Shown here: one piece after another, positions 8,122 to 14,806 of the stretch | Numbering within the stretch: the stretch's first letter is position 1 | How the letters are laid out: the number at the start of each line of letters is the position of its first letter | Assembly: GCA_035259145.1 (NCBI GenBank) | Contig: DATFWQ010000011.1 | Location: 1-16,482, forward strand | DNA from: CF-161 sp035259145 | GTDB taxonomy: Bacteria > Chloroflexota > Dormibacteria > Dormibacterales > Dormibacteraceae | Length of the DNA stretch: 16,482 nucleotides | Reading direction: 5' to 3' | Notes under the pieces: model-generated | Told to the model about the DNA's origin: nothing | The model's input: the letters and a program-made list of their open reading frames with translations, nothing else | Database searches by the model: none | Program-made: the position numbers and the translations under genes

Positions 8122-8808
8122 TCAGGGGTTGACCGCGCAGATTCCCGTCGGCTGGCTTGCCGGCTGGTAGTGGACCCGGACGTCGGGCTTGATAGTCCCC
8201 TGACGGTCGGCCTGGAGCACCCATACGTAAGCCGAGCATCCCTCAGCCTCATCGACCGTCTGGCTGAACGACGTGGCCGCGTCAAAAGCCCTGTAGCTGC
8301 CGGTGACGCAGCGGACGGCGAACCCGCACTGGTCGAACTGTGCCCATTGACGGAACGTGAAGATGTAGGTCCGGACCGGAACGTCAGCCGTGAAGTTGAT
8401 CTGGAGCTGGAACGTGTCGGGGACGCTGCCCACGCGGACAGAGTTCGGCGCGATCGTGCACGGCCCACCACACGAGTTCCACATCGGGAGTGTCGGGTTG
8501 CTGGCCTGGCTCCTGAGGCGGGCGTTGTCATCCCGCAGCGCCGTCAGTTCTGAGTTGAGCCGGCTCGCTTCGGCCGTCAAGGCGCTGACCTGGCGTGTCA
8601 GCCTGTCCGCGCGGTGCGCCTCGGCGGTCCGCTGCTGGTGCGCGCTGGAGTCGTCCCACACCAGGTAGCCGACCAGGGCAACGGCACACGTCACCAACAG
8701 TGCCACCACGGCCCGACTCACGCGCCCACGGCCCCGCCTCGCATGCTCTGCGCTACCCCCCATCGGCGGTGCGAGACGGACCGGGTCGAAGTAGTCCTGC
8801 TCACTCAT
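8122..8808 (-). CDS. Single-pass membrane protein with coiled coil and Cys-rich exterior domain, unknown
   Basis: I do not recognise a family. The 228-residue product has a cytoplasmic N terminus of about 32 residues ending in a basic patch (RRGRGRVSR), one transmembrane helix (about 33-51, VVALLVTCAVALVGYLVW), a coiled coil with heptad-like leucines (about 55-101, RLTRQVSALTAEASRLNSEL) and an outer domain of about 125 residues. That domain has six cysteines (C113, C117, C161, C167, C191, C224), enough for three disulfides, and beta-rich alternation such as FQLQINFTADVPVRTYIFTF. It could be a wall-associated sensor or anchor, but that is a guess. The start ATG 8808 has a weak box (CAATGT) 8 nt upstream; the gene is divergent from the MFS transporter. 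Confidence 0.75.
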   Translation of the reverse strand: MSEQDYFDPVRLAPPMGGSAEHARRGRGRVSRAVVALLVTCAVALVGYLVWDDSSAHQQRTAEAHRADRLTRQVSALTAEASRLNSELTALRDDNARLRSQASNPTLPMWNSCGGPCTIAPNSVRVGSVPDTFQLQINFTADVPVRTYIFTFRQWAQFDQCGFAVRCVTGSYRAFDAATSFSQTVDEAEGCSAYVWVLQADRQGTIKPDVRVHYQPASQPTGICAVNP

Positions 8809-8816
8809 GGTGCTTC

Positions 8817-8822
8817 ACATTG
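8817..8822 (-). promoter_or_regulatory. Weak -10-like box CAATGT for the membrane protein gene
   Basis: CAATGT on the minus strand keeps the A2 and T6 of the -10 consensus and ends 8 nt before ATG 8808. It is weaker than the other boxes in this window and is listed for completeness. Confidence 0.25.
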
Positions 8823-8900
8823 TTGCGTCGCGGGCGCGGCCCGGGTCACGGTCGCGAGGTCTCGCGTTCAGTTGCCGCCTGGCGTCCGCTTTCGTGCCGC

Positions 8901-8906
8901 CATACT
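8901..8906 (+). promoter_or_regulatory. -10-like box CATACT for the MFS gene
   Basis: CATACT (5 of 6 to TATACT) ends 9 nt before ATG 8916. GGAG directly abuts the ATG and is too close to be a working Shine-Dalgarno. TTGCCG at 8872-8877 is 23 bp upstream, too far for a standard -35. Confidence 0.35.
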
Positions 8907-8915
8907 GGCTCGGAG

Positions 8916-10124
8916 ATGAGTGTCCTGGCGCCCCTGGCACCCTATCGCCGGGTACTCGCGCTGCCTCGGGTGCGATCGCTGGTGCTGGTCACTCTATTGG
9001 CAAGGATCCCGGTCGGCGCGGCCGGCGTTGCGCTGACCCTGCACGTGGTCCTGACTCTTGGCGGCGGCTTCGGGGCGGCCGGCGCCCTGGGGGCCGCATT
9101 GACGGTCGGAGGTGCGCTGGGGGCTCCGCTGACAGGGCGGATGACTGACCGGCACGGGCTGCGACGGACGCTGCTGGTGACGACCGTGGCCCAGGGCGCC
9201 TTCTGGCTCATGGCGCCTTCGCTGCCCTATCTGATGCTGGTGCCGGCTGCGTTCTTTGGCGGGCTGCTGAGCCTGCCTCTGTTCTCCGTCTCAAGACAGT
9301 CGCTGGCCGCGCTGGTGCCCGAGGACCGGCGGCGGACGGCCTACTCACTGGACTCGATGGCCGTCGAGGTGTCCTTCATGGTCGGGCCGGCGGCGGGCGT
9401 GCTGCTGGCCACCCAGCTGTCGACGAGGGTGGCGCTGCTCGCCATGGGCGCCTCGATGATGCTCTCGGGGCTGCTGCTGTACGTCCTGGACCCACCAGTG
9501 CGCAGCGATGCCGAACTGCGGGACGCCGAAGGTCAGGCGCCGGTTCCACGTCGCGAGTGGATAACCGACAGGCTCGTGGTTGTGCTGGTGGCGTCCGCCG
9601 GCGCCACGCTCGTGCTCTCGGGCACAGACATAGGAATCGTGGCCACGCTCAGGCATGCCGGCGAACTGAAGTGGAGCGGCCTGGTGATCGCGATCTGGTG
9701 CTGCTGGTCCCTGGCGGGTGGCTTCGTCCACGGGTCGCTGCCTCGATCGCTGCCGGCGCTGGCACTGATGGAGCTCCTCTGTGTGCTCACGATCCCCGTG
9801 GGCCTGGCCGGGCACTGGTGGGCGCTCGCGCTCGCGCTGATCCCGGCCGGCGCCATGTGCGCGCCCACGATCGCCGCGACGGGAGAGGTGATCAGCCGGC
9901 TGGCGCCGGCCGCCGTCCGCGGCGAAGCGATGGGCTTGCATGGATCGGCGCTAACCGCAGGACTGGCACTGGGAGCCCCCCTGGTCGGCGTTGTCGTGGA
10001 CCGCTCGTCGCCCACGATCGCATTTGCGGTGGCGGGAGCCGCCGGGGCGCTCCTGGGTCTGACGGGCCTGGCGGTGGGCAGGATGCGCAGCCGCGTCGCC
10101 GGCGTGCAAGTGACAGCTCGGTAG
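8916..10124 (+). CDS. MFS transporter
   Basis: A 402-residue inner-membrane carrier of the major facilitator superfamily. Hydrophobic Gly/Ala/Leu-rich segments occupy most of the length in two halves separated by a charged loop (about 193-217, DPPVRSDAELRDAEGQAPVP). Motif A, GRMTDRHGLRR, lies at 74-84 between TM2 and TM3, as in drug/proton antiporters. The family is usually about 400 residues with 12 helices. ATG 8916 is chosen because the preceding open frame is not hydrophobic and a CATACT box lies 9 nt upstream. No neighbour reveals the substrate; an efflux carrier is the likely default. A gap of 164 bp separates it from the next gene, so it appears to be a single-gene unit. Confidence 0.88.
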   Translation: MSVLAPLAPYRRVLALPRVRSLVLVTLLARIPVGAAGVALTLHVVLTLGGGFGAAGALGAALTVGGALGAPLTGRMTDRHGLRRTLLVTTVAQGAFWLMAPSLPYLMLVPAAFFGGLLSLPLFSVSRQSLAALVPEDRRRTAYSLDSMAVEVSFMVGPAAGVLLATQLSTRVALLAMGASMMLSGLLLYVLDPPVRSDAELRDAEGQAPVPRREWITDRLVVVLVASAGATLVLSGTDIGIVATLRHAGELKWSGLVIAIWCCWSLAGGFVHGSLPRSLPALALMELLCVLTIPVGLAGHWWALALALIPAGAMCAPTIAATGEVISRLAPAAVRGEAMGLHGSALTAGLALGAPLVGVVVDRSSPTIAFAVAGAAGALLGLTGLAVGRMRSRVAGVQVTAR

Positions 10125-10229
10125 GCTGTCCGGCAGGTACGCAGGCGCTCTGCCCCGGCCGTCCAGGGCTGCGCCCGAAGGCCTCATTGCCGGAAGCGCG
10201 CTCCTTCGCGGGCACACTGCCGGATCTGC

Positions 10230-10235
10230 TATCGT
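10230..10235 (+). promoter_or_regulatory. -10-like box TATCGT upstream of the wall-enzyme gene
   Basis: TATCGT lies about 53 nt before the proposed ATT start at 10289, so this transcript would have a normal leader of about 45 nt, unlike others here. In that leader GGGGGG (10274-10279), 9 nt before ATT, could act as a ribosome binding site. The rest of the 10125-10288 gap shows only scattered copies of TGCCGGA and its complement and no convincing terminator. Confidence 0.35.
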
Positions 10236-10288
10236 GTCCGGCGGCCATCTCGGGAGCAATCGCCGGTGGCCATGGGGGGTAGACGCAA

Positions 10289-11092
10289 ATTCGCCGGCTT
10301 GTACTCGTACTCGTCGTCGTGGCTTGCGGCGTCTCGCAGTCGGTCTATGCCGACGACCTGAGCGCGCGCCAGGAGACGGTGAAGCAGCAGCTCATTGCTG
10401 CAGCCGCACAGATCACAGACCTGAACTCGAAGATGACCGCGCTCGAGAAATCGATGGCCGACACCCAGCTGCGGATCCAGCGGGAGCGAGCCCAGGTCAG
10501 GCGGCTCGCGCGCGCTCTATACGCTCAGCCCGACTCTCTGATTGGGGCGCTCTTCGAGTCAGCCTCCATCACCGATGCGCTGACCCGGATCGGAGATCTC
10601 AGCTCTGCCGGAGACCGTGCAGCGGCGACCAAGCGGGCGCTGGACGAGGACCTTTCACGCCTGTCTCTCCAGAAGGGCCAGCTGCAGTCTGATCGCGATC
10701 GACAGCAACAGCTGAAGAGGCAGCTGGAAAACCAGTTCTCCCAGCTTGTAAATCAGGCCCTATCGTCGAAGGCCTCGTCGCCGTCCCCCTCTCCGGCTCC
10801 CAGCATGCCCCCGGGAAGCACCAGTGCGATCCAGCAGATAATCCTCGACGCCTTTGCACCGCTGGGCTCGGCCGCCCAACAGTGGGCATTGAGGGTCGCC
10901 AAGTGCGAATCCAACTACAACCCGTTCGCGGTCAATCGCTCCAGCGGCGCCTCAGGCCTGTTCCAGTTCCTGCCCTCGACCTGGGCACTGACGCCGCAGC
11001 ACGCCCAGTCCGTCTTCGACCCCGTCGCCAACGCGCAGGCTGCGGCATGGTTGTATCAACGGTCCGGCCCCGGCCAGTGGAGCTGCAAGTAG
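10289..11092 (+). CDS. Secreted coiled-coil protein with C-terminal lysozyme-like (transglycosylase) domain
   Basis: Read from ATT 10289, the 267-residue product starts IRRLVLVLVVVACGVSQSVYADD: a basic start and hydrophobic core with a possible VYA|D cleavage site, or a lipobox VVAC at C13. Residues 22-160 form a long coiled coil resembling the PcsB/CwlO N-terminal region, including LARALYAQPDSLIGALFES and ITDALTRIGDLS. An SP-rich linker (161-179) leads to a lysozyme-like domain: KCESNYNPFAVN, GASGLFQFLPSTW and a final WSCK. E207 is the likely catalytic acid, and C206 and C266 may pair. It should cut peptidoglycan outside the membrane. The first conventional start, GTG 10319, would cut the signal peptide in half, and a stop at 10280-10282 closes the frame just upstream. 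Domain calls are good; the start is inferred. Confidence 0.83.
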   Translation: MRRLVLVLVVVACGVSQSVYADDLSARQETVKQQLIAAAAQITDLNSKMTALEKSMADTQLRIQRERAQVRRLARALYAQPDSLIGALFESASITDALTRIGDLSSAGDRAAATKRALDEDLSRLSLQKGQLQSDRDRQQQLKRQLENQFSQLVNQALSSKASSPSPSPAPSMPPGSTSAIQQIILDAFAPLGSAAQQWALRVAKCESNYNPFAVNRSSGASGLFQFLPSTWALTPQHAQSVFDPVANAQAAAWLYQRSGPGQWSCK

Positions 11093-11131
11093 CGCCGACA
11101 TCGGGCGTGTAACTGGCCGACAATCAGGGTC

Positions 11132-11953
11132 ATGAACCTGGAGGGATCAGCTGCCGTCGTTACGGGCGGCGCGAGCGGGATCGGCCGCGCCTGCGCGCTT
11201 GCCATGGCCCGCAAGGGCGGCGACGTGGTCATCGCCGACATCAACGAGCAGCGGATGATGGACACCGTCTCCGAGATCCGGGCCCTCGGCCGCCGGTCGG
11301 CGGGCGTCCGCTGCGATGTGTCGCGAGACGGCGAACTCGAGGTGCTTGCCGAGCGGGCAATCGCGGAGATGGGCCGCGTCGACGTGCTCATGAACAACGC
11401 CGGCGTCGTCCTCGGGGGTCCAGTCGAGCAAATCGCCATGGCCGACTGGGAATGGATCGTCAACATCAACCTGCTCGGCCCTGTTCGTGGCGTACGTGCC
11501 TTCCTACCCCACATGCTGGAGCGCGGGAGCGGCTACATCGTCAATACGGCGTCGTTCGCGGGGCTGGTCGCTCACAACCCGCTGACGATCCCTTACGACA
11601 CGACCAAGCATGGAGTGGTCGGATTCTCTGCTGGGCTTGCCCTGTACTGCAGGCCTCGTGGCATCGGCGTCTCGGTGCTCTGCCCGGGCTACGTTGAGAC
11701 CAACCTGTCCGAGAATTACCGCTTCCGCGGACTCGACGACCCAAGCACGGGCCCAAGCCGCATGCCGGACGTGATCGTGCAACCAGAAGCGGTCGCGGAC
11801 AGGGTCGTGGAAGCGGTCGAAGCGGAGCGATTCCTGATCCTCAGCCAGCCAGAGCACGCCCGTATCTGGGCCCGCCGTGCTCAGGACATCGACGCTCACA
11901 TCCAACGCCAGATCGAAGTGCTCACCGCGACCCCGCCGGCGCCGGCACGCTGA
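11132..11953 (+). CDS. SDR-family oxidoreductase (NAD-type)
   Basis: A 273-residue classical SDR with TGGASGIG at 11-18, NNAG at 88-91 and the triad S141, Y155, K159 (the last two in YDTTK). D36 after the second strand suggests NAD(H), unlike the other SDR here. LCPGYVETNL follows the active site, and the C-terminal part (QPEAVADRVVEAVEAERFLILSQ) is of the kind seen in broad SDR groups acting on alcohols, steroids or hydroxy acids. Substrate is unknown. ATG 11132 gives a compact N terminus (MNLEGSAAVVTGG). No clear TANNNT box at the usual distance is seen. The methyltransferase gene follows after 10 bp, so the two form an operon. Confidence 0.9.
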   Translation: MNLEGSAAVVTGGASGIGRACALAMARKGGDVVIADINEQRMMDTVSEIRALGRRSAGVRCDVSRDGELEVLAERAIAEMGRVDVLMNNAGVVLGGPVEQIAMADWEWIVNINLLGPVRGVRAFLPHMLERGSGYIVNTASFAGLVAHNPLTIPYDTTKHGVVGFSAGLALYCRPRGIGVSVLCPGYVETNLSENYRFRGLDDPSTGPSRMPDVIVQPEAVADRVVEAVEAERFLILSQPEHARIWARRAQDIDAHIQRQIEVLTATPPAPAR

Positions 11954-11963
11954 CACTTTCCCT

Positions 11964-12578
11964 GTGGACGACCACCTCCGAAGGGCCGCTCGTGATGCCA
12001 TCGGCTTCATGCCGGAGGAGGAGGGCCTCGCGCTGTACGAGGCGGGTCTGAGGGCGGCCGGCCTGGGCCCGCTGCTCGAGATCGGCTCCTACTGCGGCAA
12101 GTCCGCCATCTACCTGGGTGCAGCCGCCCGTGCGGTGGGCACCGTTCTGTTCTCGGTGGACCACCATCGCGGGTCGGAGGAGCAGCAGCCAGGCCAGGAT
12201 TACTTCGATCCCCGGCTGCTGGGCAGTGACGGCCGGGTCGACACGCTGCCCGCCTTCCGGCGCACACTGGCCGCCGCGGGCCTGGAATCGGTCGTGATCG
12301 CCGTCGTCGGTGACTCGGGCACGGTGGCTGCGCACTGGGCCACACGACTCGGCCTGGTCTTCATAGACGGCGGGCACTCGAACGCTGCGGCCCAGGGCGA
12401 CTACGAGGGCTGGGCCCGGTTCCTCTGCCCGGGAGGCATCCTGGCCATCCACGACGTGTTCACCAGCCCGGCGCGGGGCGGACAGGCGCCGTATCACGTC
12501 TTGAGGCGGGCTAATGCTTCCGGCCACTTCCACGAGGTGTCGGCGGTGGGCTCACTTCGGGTACTGGAGAAGATCTGA
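11964..12578 (+). CDS. Class I SAM-dependent methyltransferase (Methyltransf_24 type)
   Basis: A 204-residue Rossmann methyltransferase. Motif I is LLEIGSYCGKSA (E39-G45 region). SVDHHRGSEEQQPGQDYFDP (about 64-83) is a characteristic stretch of Methyltransf_24 and catechol-type O-methyltransferases. VFIDGGHSNAAAQGDYEGW (about 132-150) and ILAIHDVF (about 159-166) carry Asp/His residues that in relatives bind a metal and the hydroxyl substrate. A small hydroxylated molecule or sugar is therefore a plausible substrate, but this is inference. GTG 11964 is chosen: it is 10 bp after the SDR stop, whereas ATG 11877 in the same frame would overlap the SDR by 77 bp with an arginine-rich, uncharacteristic extension. 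ATG 12009 is a shorter alternative. Confidence 0.83.
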   Translation: MDDHLRRAARDAIGFMPEEEGLALYEAGLRAAGLGPLLEIGSYCGKSAIYLGAAARAVGTVLFSVDHHRGSEEQQPGQDYFDPRLLGSDGRVDTLPAFRRTLAAAGLESVVIAVVGDSGTVAAHWATRLGLVFIDGGHSNAAAQGDYEGWARFLCPGGILAIHDVFTSPARGGQAPYHVLRRANASGHFHEVSAVGSLRVLEKI

Positions 12579-12621
12579 TACGGGCGGGCGTCTGCGCAGC
12601 AGGCTCGAGCCGTCCGGCCTG

Positions 12622-12627
12622 TACCCT
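12622..12627 (+). promoter_or_regulatory. -10-like box TACCCT for the arsenate reductase-like gene
   Basis: TACCCT ends 10 nt before GTG 12638 in a 59-bp gap, the same spacing as for ppa and the first SDR. No clear -35 and no good Shine-Dalgarno. Confidence 0.35.
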
Positions 12628-12637
12628 GGCACAGAAG

Positions 12638-13024
12638 GTGCAGGAGGTCCTCTTCGTCTGCGTTCACAATGCCGGCCGGAGCCAGATGGCCGCCGCTCTG
12701 CTCGCGATGCACGCGCAAGGCAGGCTCACCGTCCGGTCGGCGGGCAGCGCTCCCGCCGAGGAGATCAACCCCGCCGTGGTGCAGGTGATGAACGAGCTGG
12801 GCATCGACATGTCGCAGGAGTTCCCCAAGCCCCTCACCGACGGGTTCGTCAGGGCGGCAGACGTGGTCATAACCATGGGGTGTGGCGACGCGTGCCCGAT
12901 CTATCCGGGCAAGCGCTATGAGGACTGGGAGGTCCAGGACCCGGCGGGCAGGACAGTGGATGAGGTCCGCAGGATCAGGGACGACGTCGACGCCCGCGTG
13001 AAACGATTGCTCGCAACTATTTAG
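12638..13024 (+). CDS. arsC: Arsenate reductase-like low-molecular-weight phosphatase-fold protein
   Basis: A 128-residue LMW-PTP-fold protein. The P-loop VCVHNAGRS gives C8 and R14 (CX5RS). ITMGCGDACPIYPGKRYEDW supplies C82 and C86, and D101 in VQDPAG matches the acid loop. The TMGCGDACP...GKRYEDW stretch is what separates thioredoxin- or mycothiol-coupled arsenate reductases from ordinary LMW tyrosine phosphatases. It would reduce arsenate to arsenite, with C8 attacking and C82/C86 relaying the disulfide. No ArsR, ArsB or Acr3 gene is nearby, so a housekeeping role or another thiol-phosphatase function remains possible. Start GTG 12638 sits one residue before the first strand. Its TAG overlaps the stop codon of the convergent gene. 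Confidence 0.85.
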   Translation: MQEVLFVCVHNAGRSQMAAALLAMHAQGRLTVRSAGSAPAEEINPAVVQVMNELGIDMSQEFPKPLTDGFVRAADVVITMGCGDACPIYPGKRYEDWEVQDPAGRTVDEVRRIRDDVDARVKRLLATI

Positions 13025-14112
13025 GCGCTGGCAACCTCGCCATCCACCTGGGTCTCGGCGGCGATCCGCGGGTCTCGTGGGAGCTCGACCAGGTGGCCGC
13101 CTGGCGCCCGCTCAAAGTGCTTGAAGAGACCCGAGGTCAGGCTCCTGCCCTGAAGCGCGTCGGCGGCCAGCAGCACCGCGGCTGAGGTCCAGGTCGGTCG
13201 CTCCTCCGGCCAGAGCTCGCCGTCCGGAAAGGTGACTCCAGTCCAGTAGTGCCCATCGCGCGCGCGCAGCGGCGAAAGCCAGGCGAAGACGCGGTTTGCG
13301 TCCAGCCGGCGGCCGAGGGCGTCCAGTGTAAGGACCAACTCGGCAGATTCGGCCACTGTCATCCAGGGACGGTCGGCCACGCACCGCACCCCCAGGCCTT
13401 CGACCACGAAAGCGTCCCATTGCTCGGCCAGACGGGCGTCCGCTTCGGCGCCGCGAACCGCCCCGCACAGGATGGGGTAGTACCAGTCCATTGCCCAGCG
13501 TGGCTTCGGCTCGAATGCACCGGGCCGCTCCCTGAGCGCCGTCGTGAGCGTTCGTCGTGAGGTGCGCCAGTCGCGGCAGGAGCGCCCGAGGCAGGTGGCG
13601 ATGGCGGTCGCGCACTCGAGGCTCTTGCAGATGGAGCTGCATGAGGTGAGCAGCGCTCCAGGCCAGGGCCGTCCCGCCTCGTCTCGAGCCCACCAAACCT
13701 CGCCCCCCGGCTGCTGAAGCGTCAGCACGCACTCGACGGCGCCCTCCAGCATCTGCCAGGTCGCTCGCAGGAAGTCGCAGTCGCCGGTGGCGAGGAAGTG
13801 GTGCCAGATTCCGGTTGCGGCGTAAGCGCAGAAATTGGCGTCCGTGAAGCCAGCCTCTACGCGACCATCACGGTAGCCGGCCGCCCAGGAGCCGTCACTG
13901 CGCTGCTGCCCGCGGAGCCAGCGGTATGCCTTCCACGCGGACTCGTGGAGGCCCGCGACGTCGAGGGCCATGGCCGCCTCGACGTGATTCCAGGGATCAG
14001 CATGGCGGCCGTCCTCCCACGGAATGCAGCCGTCGGGCAGCTGAATGGACGCGATGGCGTGCGCGGTCAGGGCTGCCTGGGCAGCGCTCAGCGCCGCCAC
14101 CTCAGGCGGCAC
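13021..14112 (-). CDS. Prenyltransferase/squalene-cyclase-fold (alpha/alpha barrel) protein
   Basis: A 363-residue protein with repeats of the terpene-cyclase/prenyltransferase alpha-barrel type: SIQLPDGCIPWEDGRHADPW (about 22-41), LRGQQRSDGSWAAGYRDG (about 66-83), LQQPGGEVWWARDEAGRPWP (about 131-150) and GHYWTGVTFPDGELWPEERP (about 287-306). These Q.xDG.W-like stretches resemble QW repeats, but the DxDD motif of squalene-hopene cyclases is absent, so cyclase activity is not supported. Databases often label such proteins 'prenyltransferase'; a glycan-acting alpha/alpha barrel is equally possible. It is the last gene of the operon and overlaps the methyltransferase by 11 bp from GTG 14112; GTG 14100, one base after that stop, is an alternative start. 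Its TAA shares bases with the arsC-like TAG. Confidence 0.75.
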   Translation of the reverse strand: MPPEVAALSAAQAALTAHAIASIQLPDGCIPWEDGRHADPWNHVEAAMALDVAGLHESAWKAYRWLRGQQRSDGSWAAGYRDGRVEAGFTDANFCAYAATGIWHHFLATGDCDFLRATWQMLEGAVECVLTLQQPGGEVWWARDEAGRPWPGALLTSCSSICKSLECATAIATCLGRSCRDWRTSRRTLTTALRERPGAFEPKPRWAMDWYYPILCGAVRGAEADARLAEQWDAFVVEGLGVRCVADRPWMTVAESAELVLTLDALGRRLDANRVFAWLSPLRARDGHYWTGVTFPDGELWPEERPTWTSAAVLLAADALQGRSLTSGLFKHFERAPGGHLVELPRDPRIAAETQVDGEVASA

Positions 14113-14806
14113 AGTAGATCACAAAGCTCTTGCCCATCAACGGGTTGAGACCGAGCTCGATCAGCCGGATCAGCCGGGGCCGGCGCACGATGTCCCAGAC
14201 CAGGAAGCGGTGATACTGACGCACTGACCAGGCTCTGTCGTCGTCCGGGCCGACGATGCAGCGCAGCCACCAGTAGGGCACGTGCAGAGCGTGGGCGTGC
14301 TGGGTGCCGGTAACCTGCAGCCCCGCCGCCGCAAGCCGGGCCTTCAGGTCGTGACGCCGATAGATGCGAACGTGGCCGCCGGGCCGTTCGTGGTAGCTGT
14401 CAGAGAGCGCCCAGCACACGCGCTCCGGGAACCAGCGCGGCACGCTCACCGCGAGGGTTCCACCCCTTCGAAGCACTCTGGCGATCTCGAAGATGGCTCG
14501 TCCGTCGGCAGCAATGTGCTCCAGAACCTCCGCCGCGATCACGTGGTCGAAGCTCTGCTCGGGAAACGGGAGATCCCGCGCGTCGGCCTGGACGAGCGCA
14601 AAGGAGGCGCCGGCCGGGGCCTCGCCGGCAACGGCCATGGCCTGGAGGATGGACGCCGGCCGGCGCAGTTCCGTCTGCGACAGATCGGCGCAGACTACAT
14701 GAGCACCCCGCCGAAACGCCTCGAAGGCGTGCCGCCCGGGCCCTGAGCCGAGATCGAGGAGCCTGGAACCCTGGCGAACTCCGAGCCGGTCGAAGTCCAC
14801 TGTCAA
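14102..14806 (-). CDS. Class I SAM-dependent methyltransferase (Methyltransf_11/UbiE-like)
   Basis: A 234-residue SAM methyltransferase in the middle of the operon. Motif I is RLLDLGSGPGRHAFEAF near the N terminus, followed by VVCADLS (the acidic residue that binds the SAM ribose), then VQADARDLPFPEQSFDHVIA and EVLEHIAADGRAIFEIARVL. The C-terminal portion contains hydrophobic, Trp-rich segments (LHVPYWWLRCIVG). I chose TTG 14806, which overlaps the glycosyltransferase TGA as TTGA and suggests coupled translation. GTG 14800 is close, and an upstream ATG 14866 would overlap the glycosyltransferase by 64 bp. The substrate is unknown; the company of a GT4 enzyme suggests a glycosylated lipid or polymer, which is inference. 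Confidence 0.85.
   Translation of the reverse strand: MTVDFDRLGVRQGSRLLDLGSGPGRHAFEAFRRGAHVVCADLSQTELRRPASILQAMAVAGEAPAGASFALVQADARDLPFPEQSFDHVIAAEVLEHIAADGRAIFEIARVLRRGGTLAVSVPRWFPERVCWALSDSYHERPGGHVRIYRRHDLKARLAAAGLQVTGTQHAHALHVPYWWLRCIVGPDDDRAWSVRQYHRFLVWDIVRRPRLIRLIELGLNPLMGKSFVIYCAA

Noticed and set aside
10122..10127. TAGGCT box at the MFS stop codon
   Set aside because: It is formed by the TAG stop itself and no start codon or open frame lies at the expected distance downstream.
10125..10288. Possible small RNA or terminator in the largest gap
   Set aside because: Only short scattered TGCCGGA/TCCGGCA copies and a loose CGAAGG/CCTTCG pairing with a 21-nt loop are present; no T-tract or strong stem.
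11877..11963. ATG 11877 start for the Methyltransf_24 gene
   Set aside because: It overlaps the SDR by 77 bp and gives an Arg-rich extension with no family character; GTG 11964 fits operon spacing.
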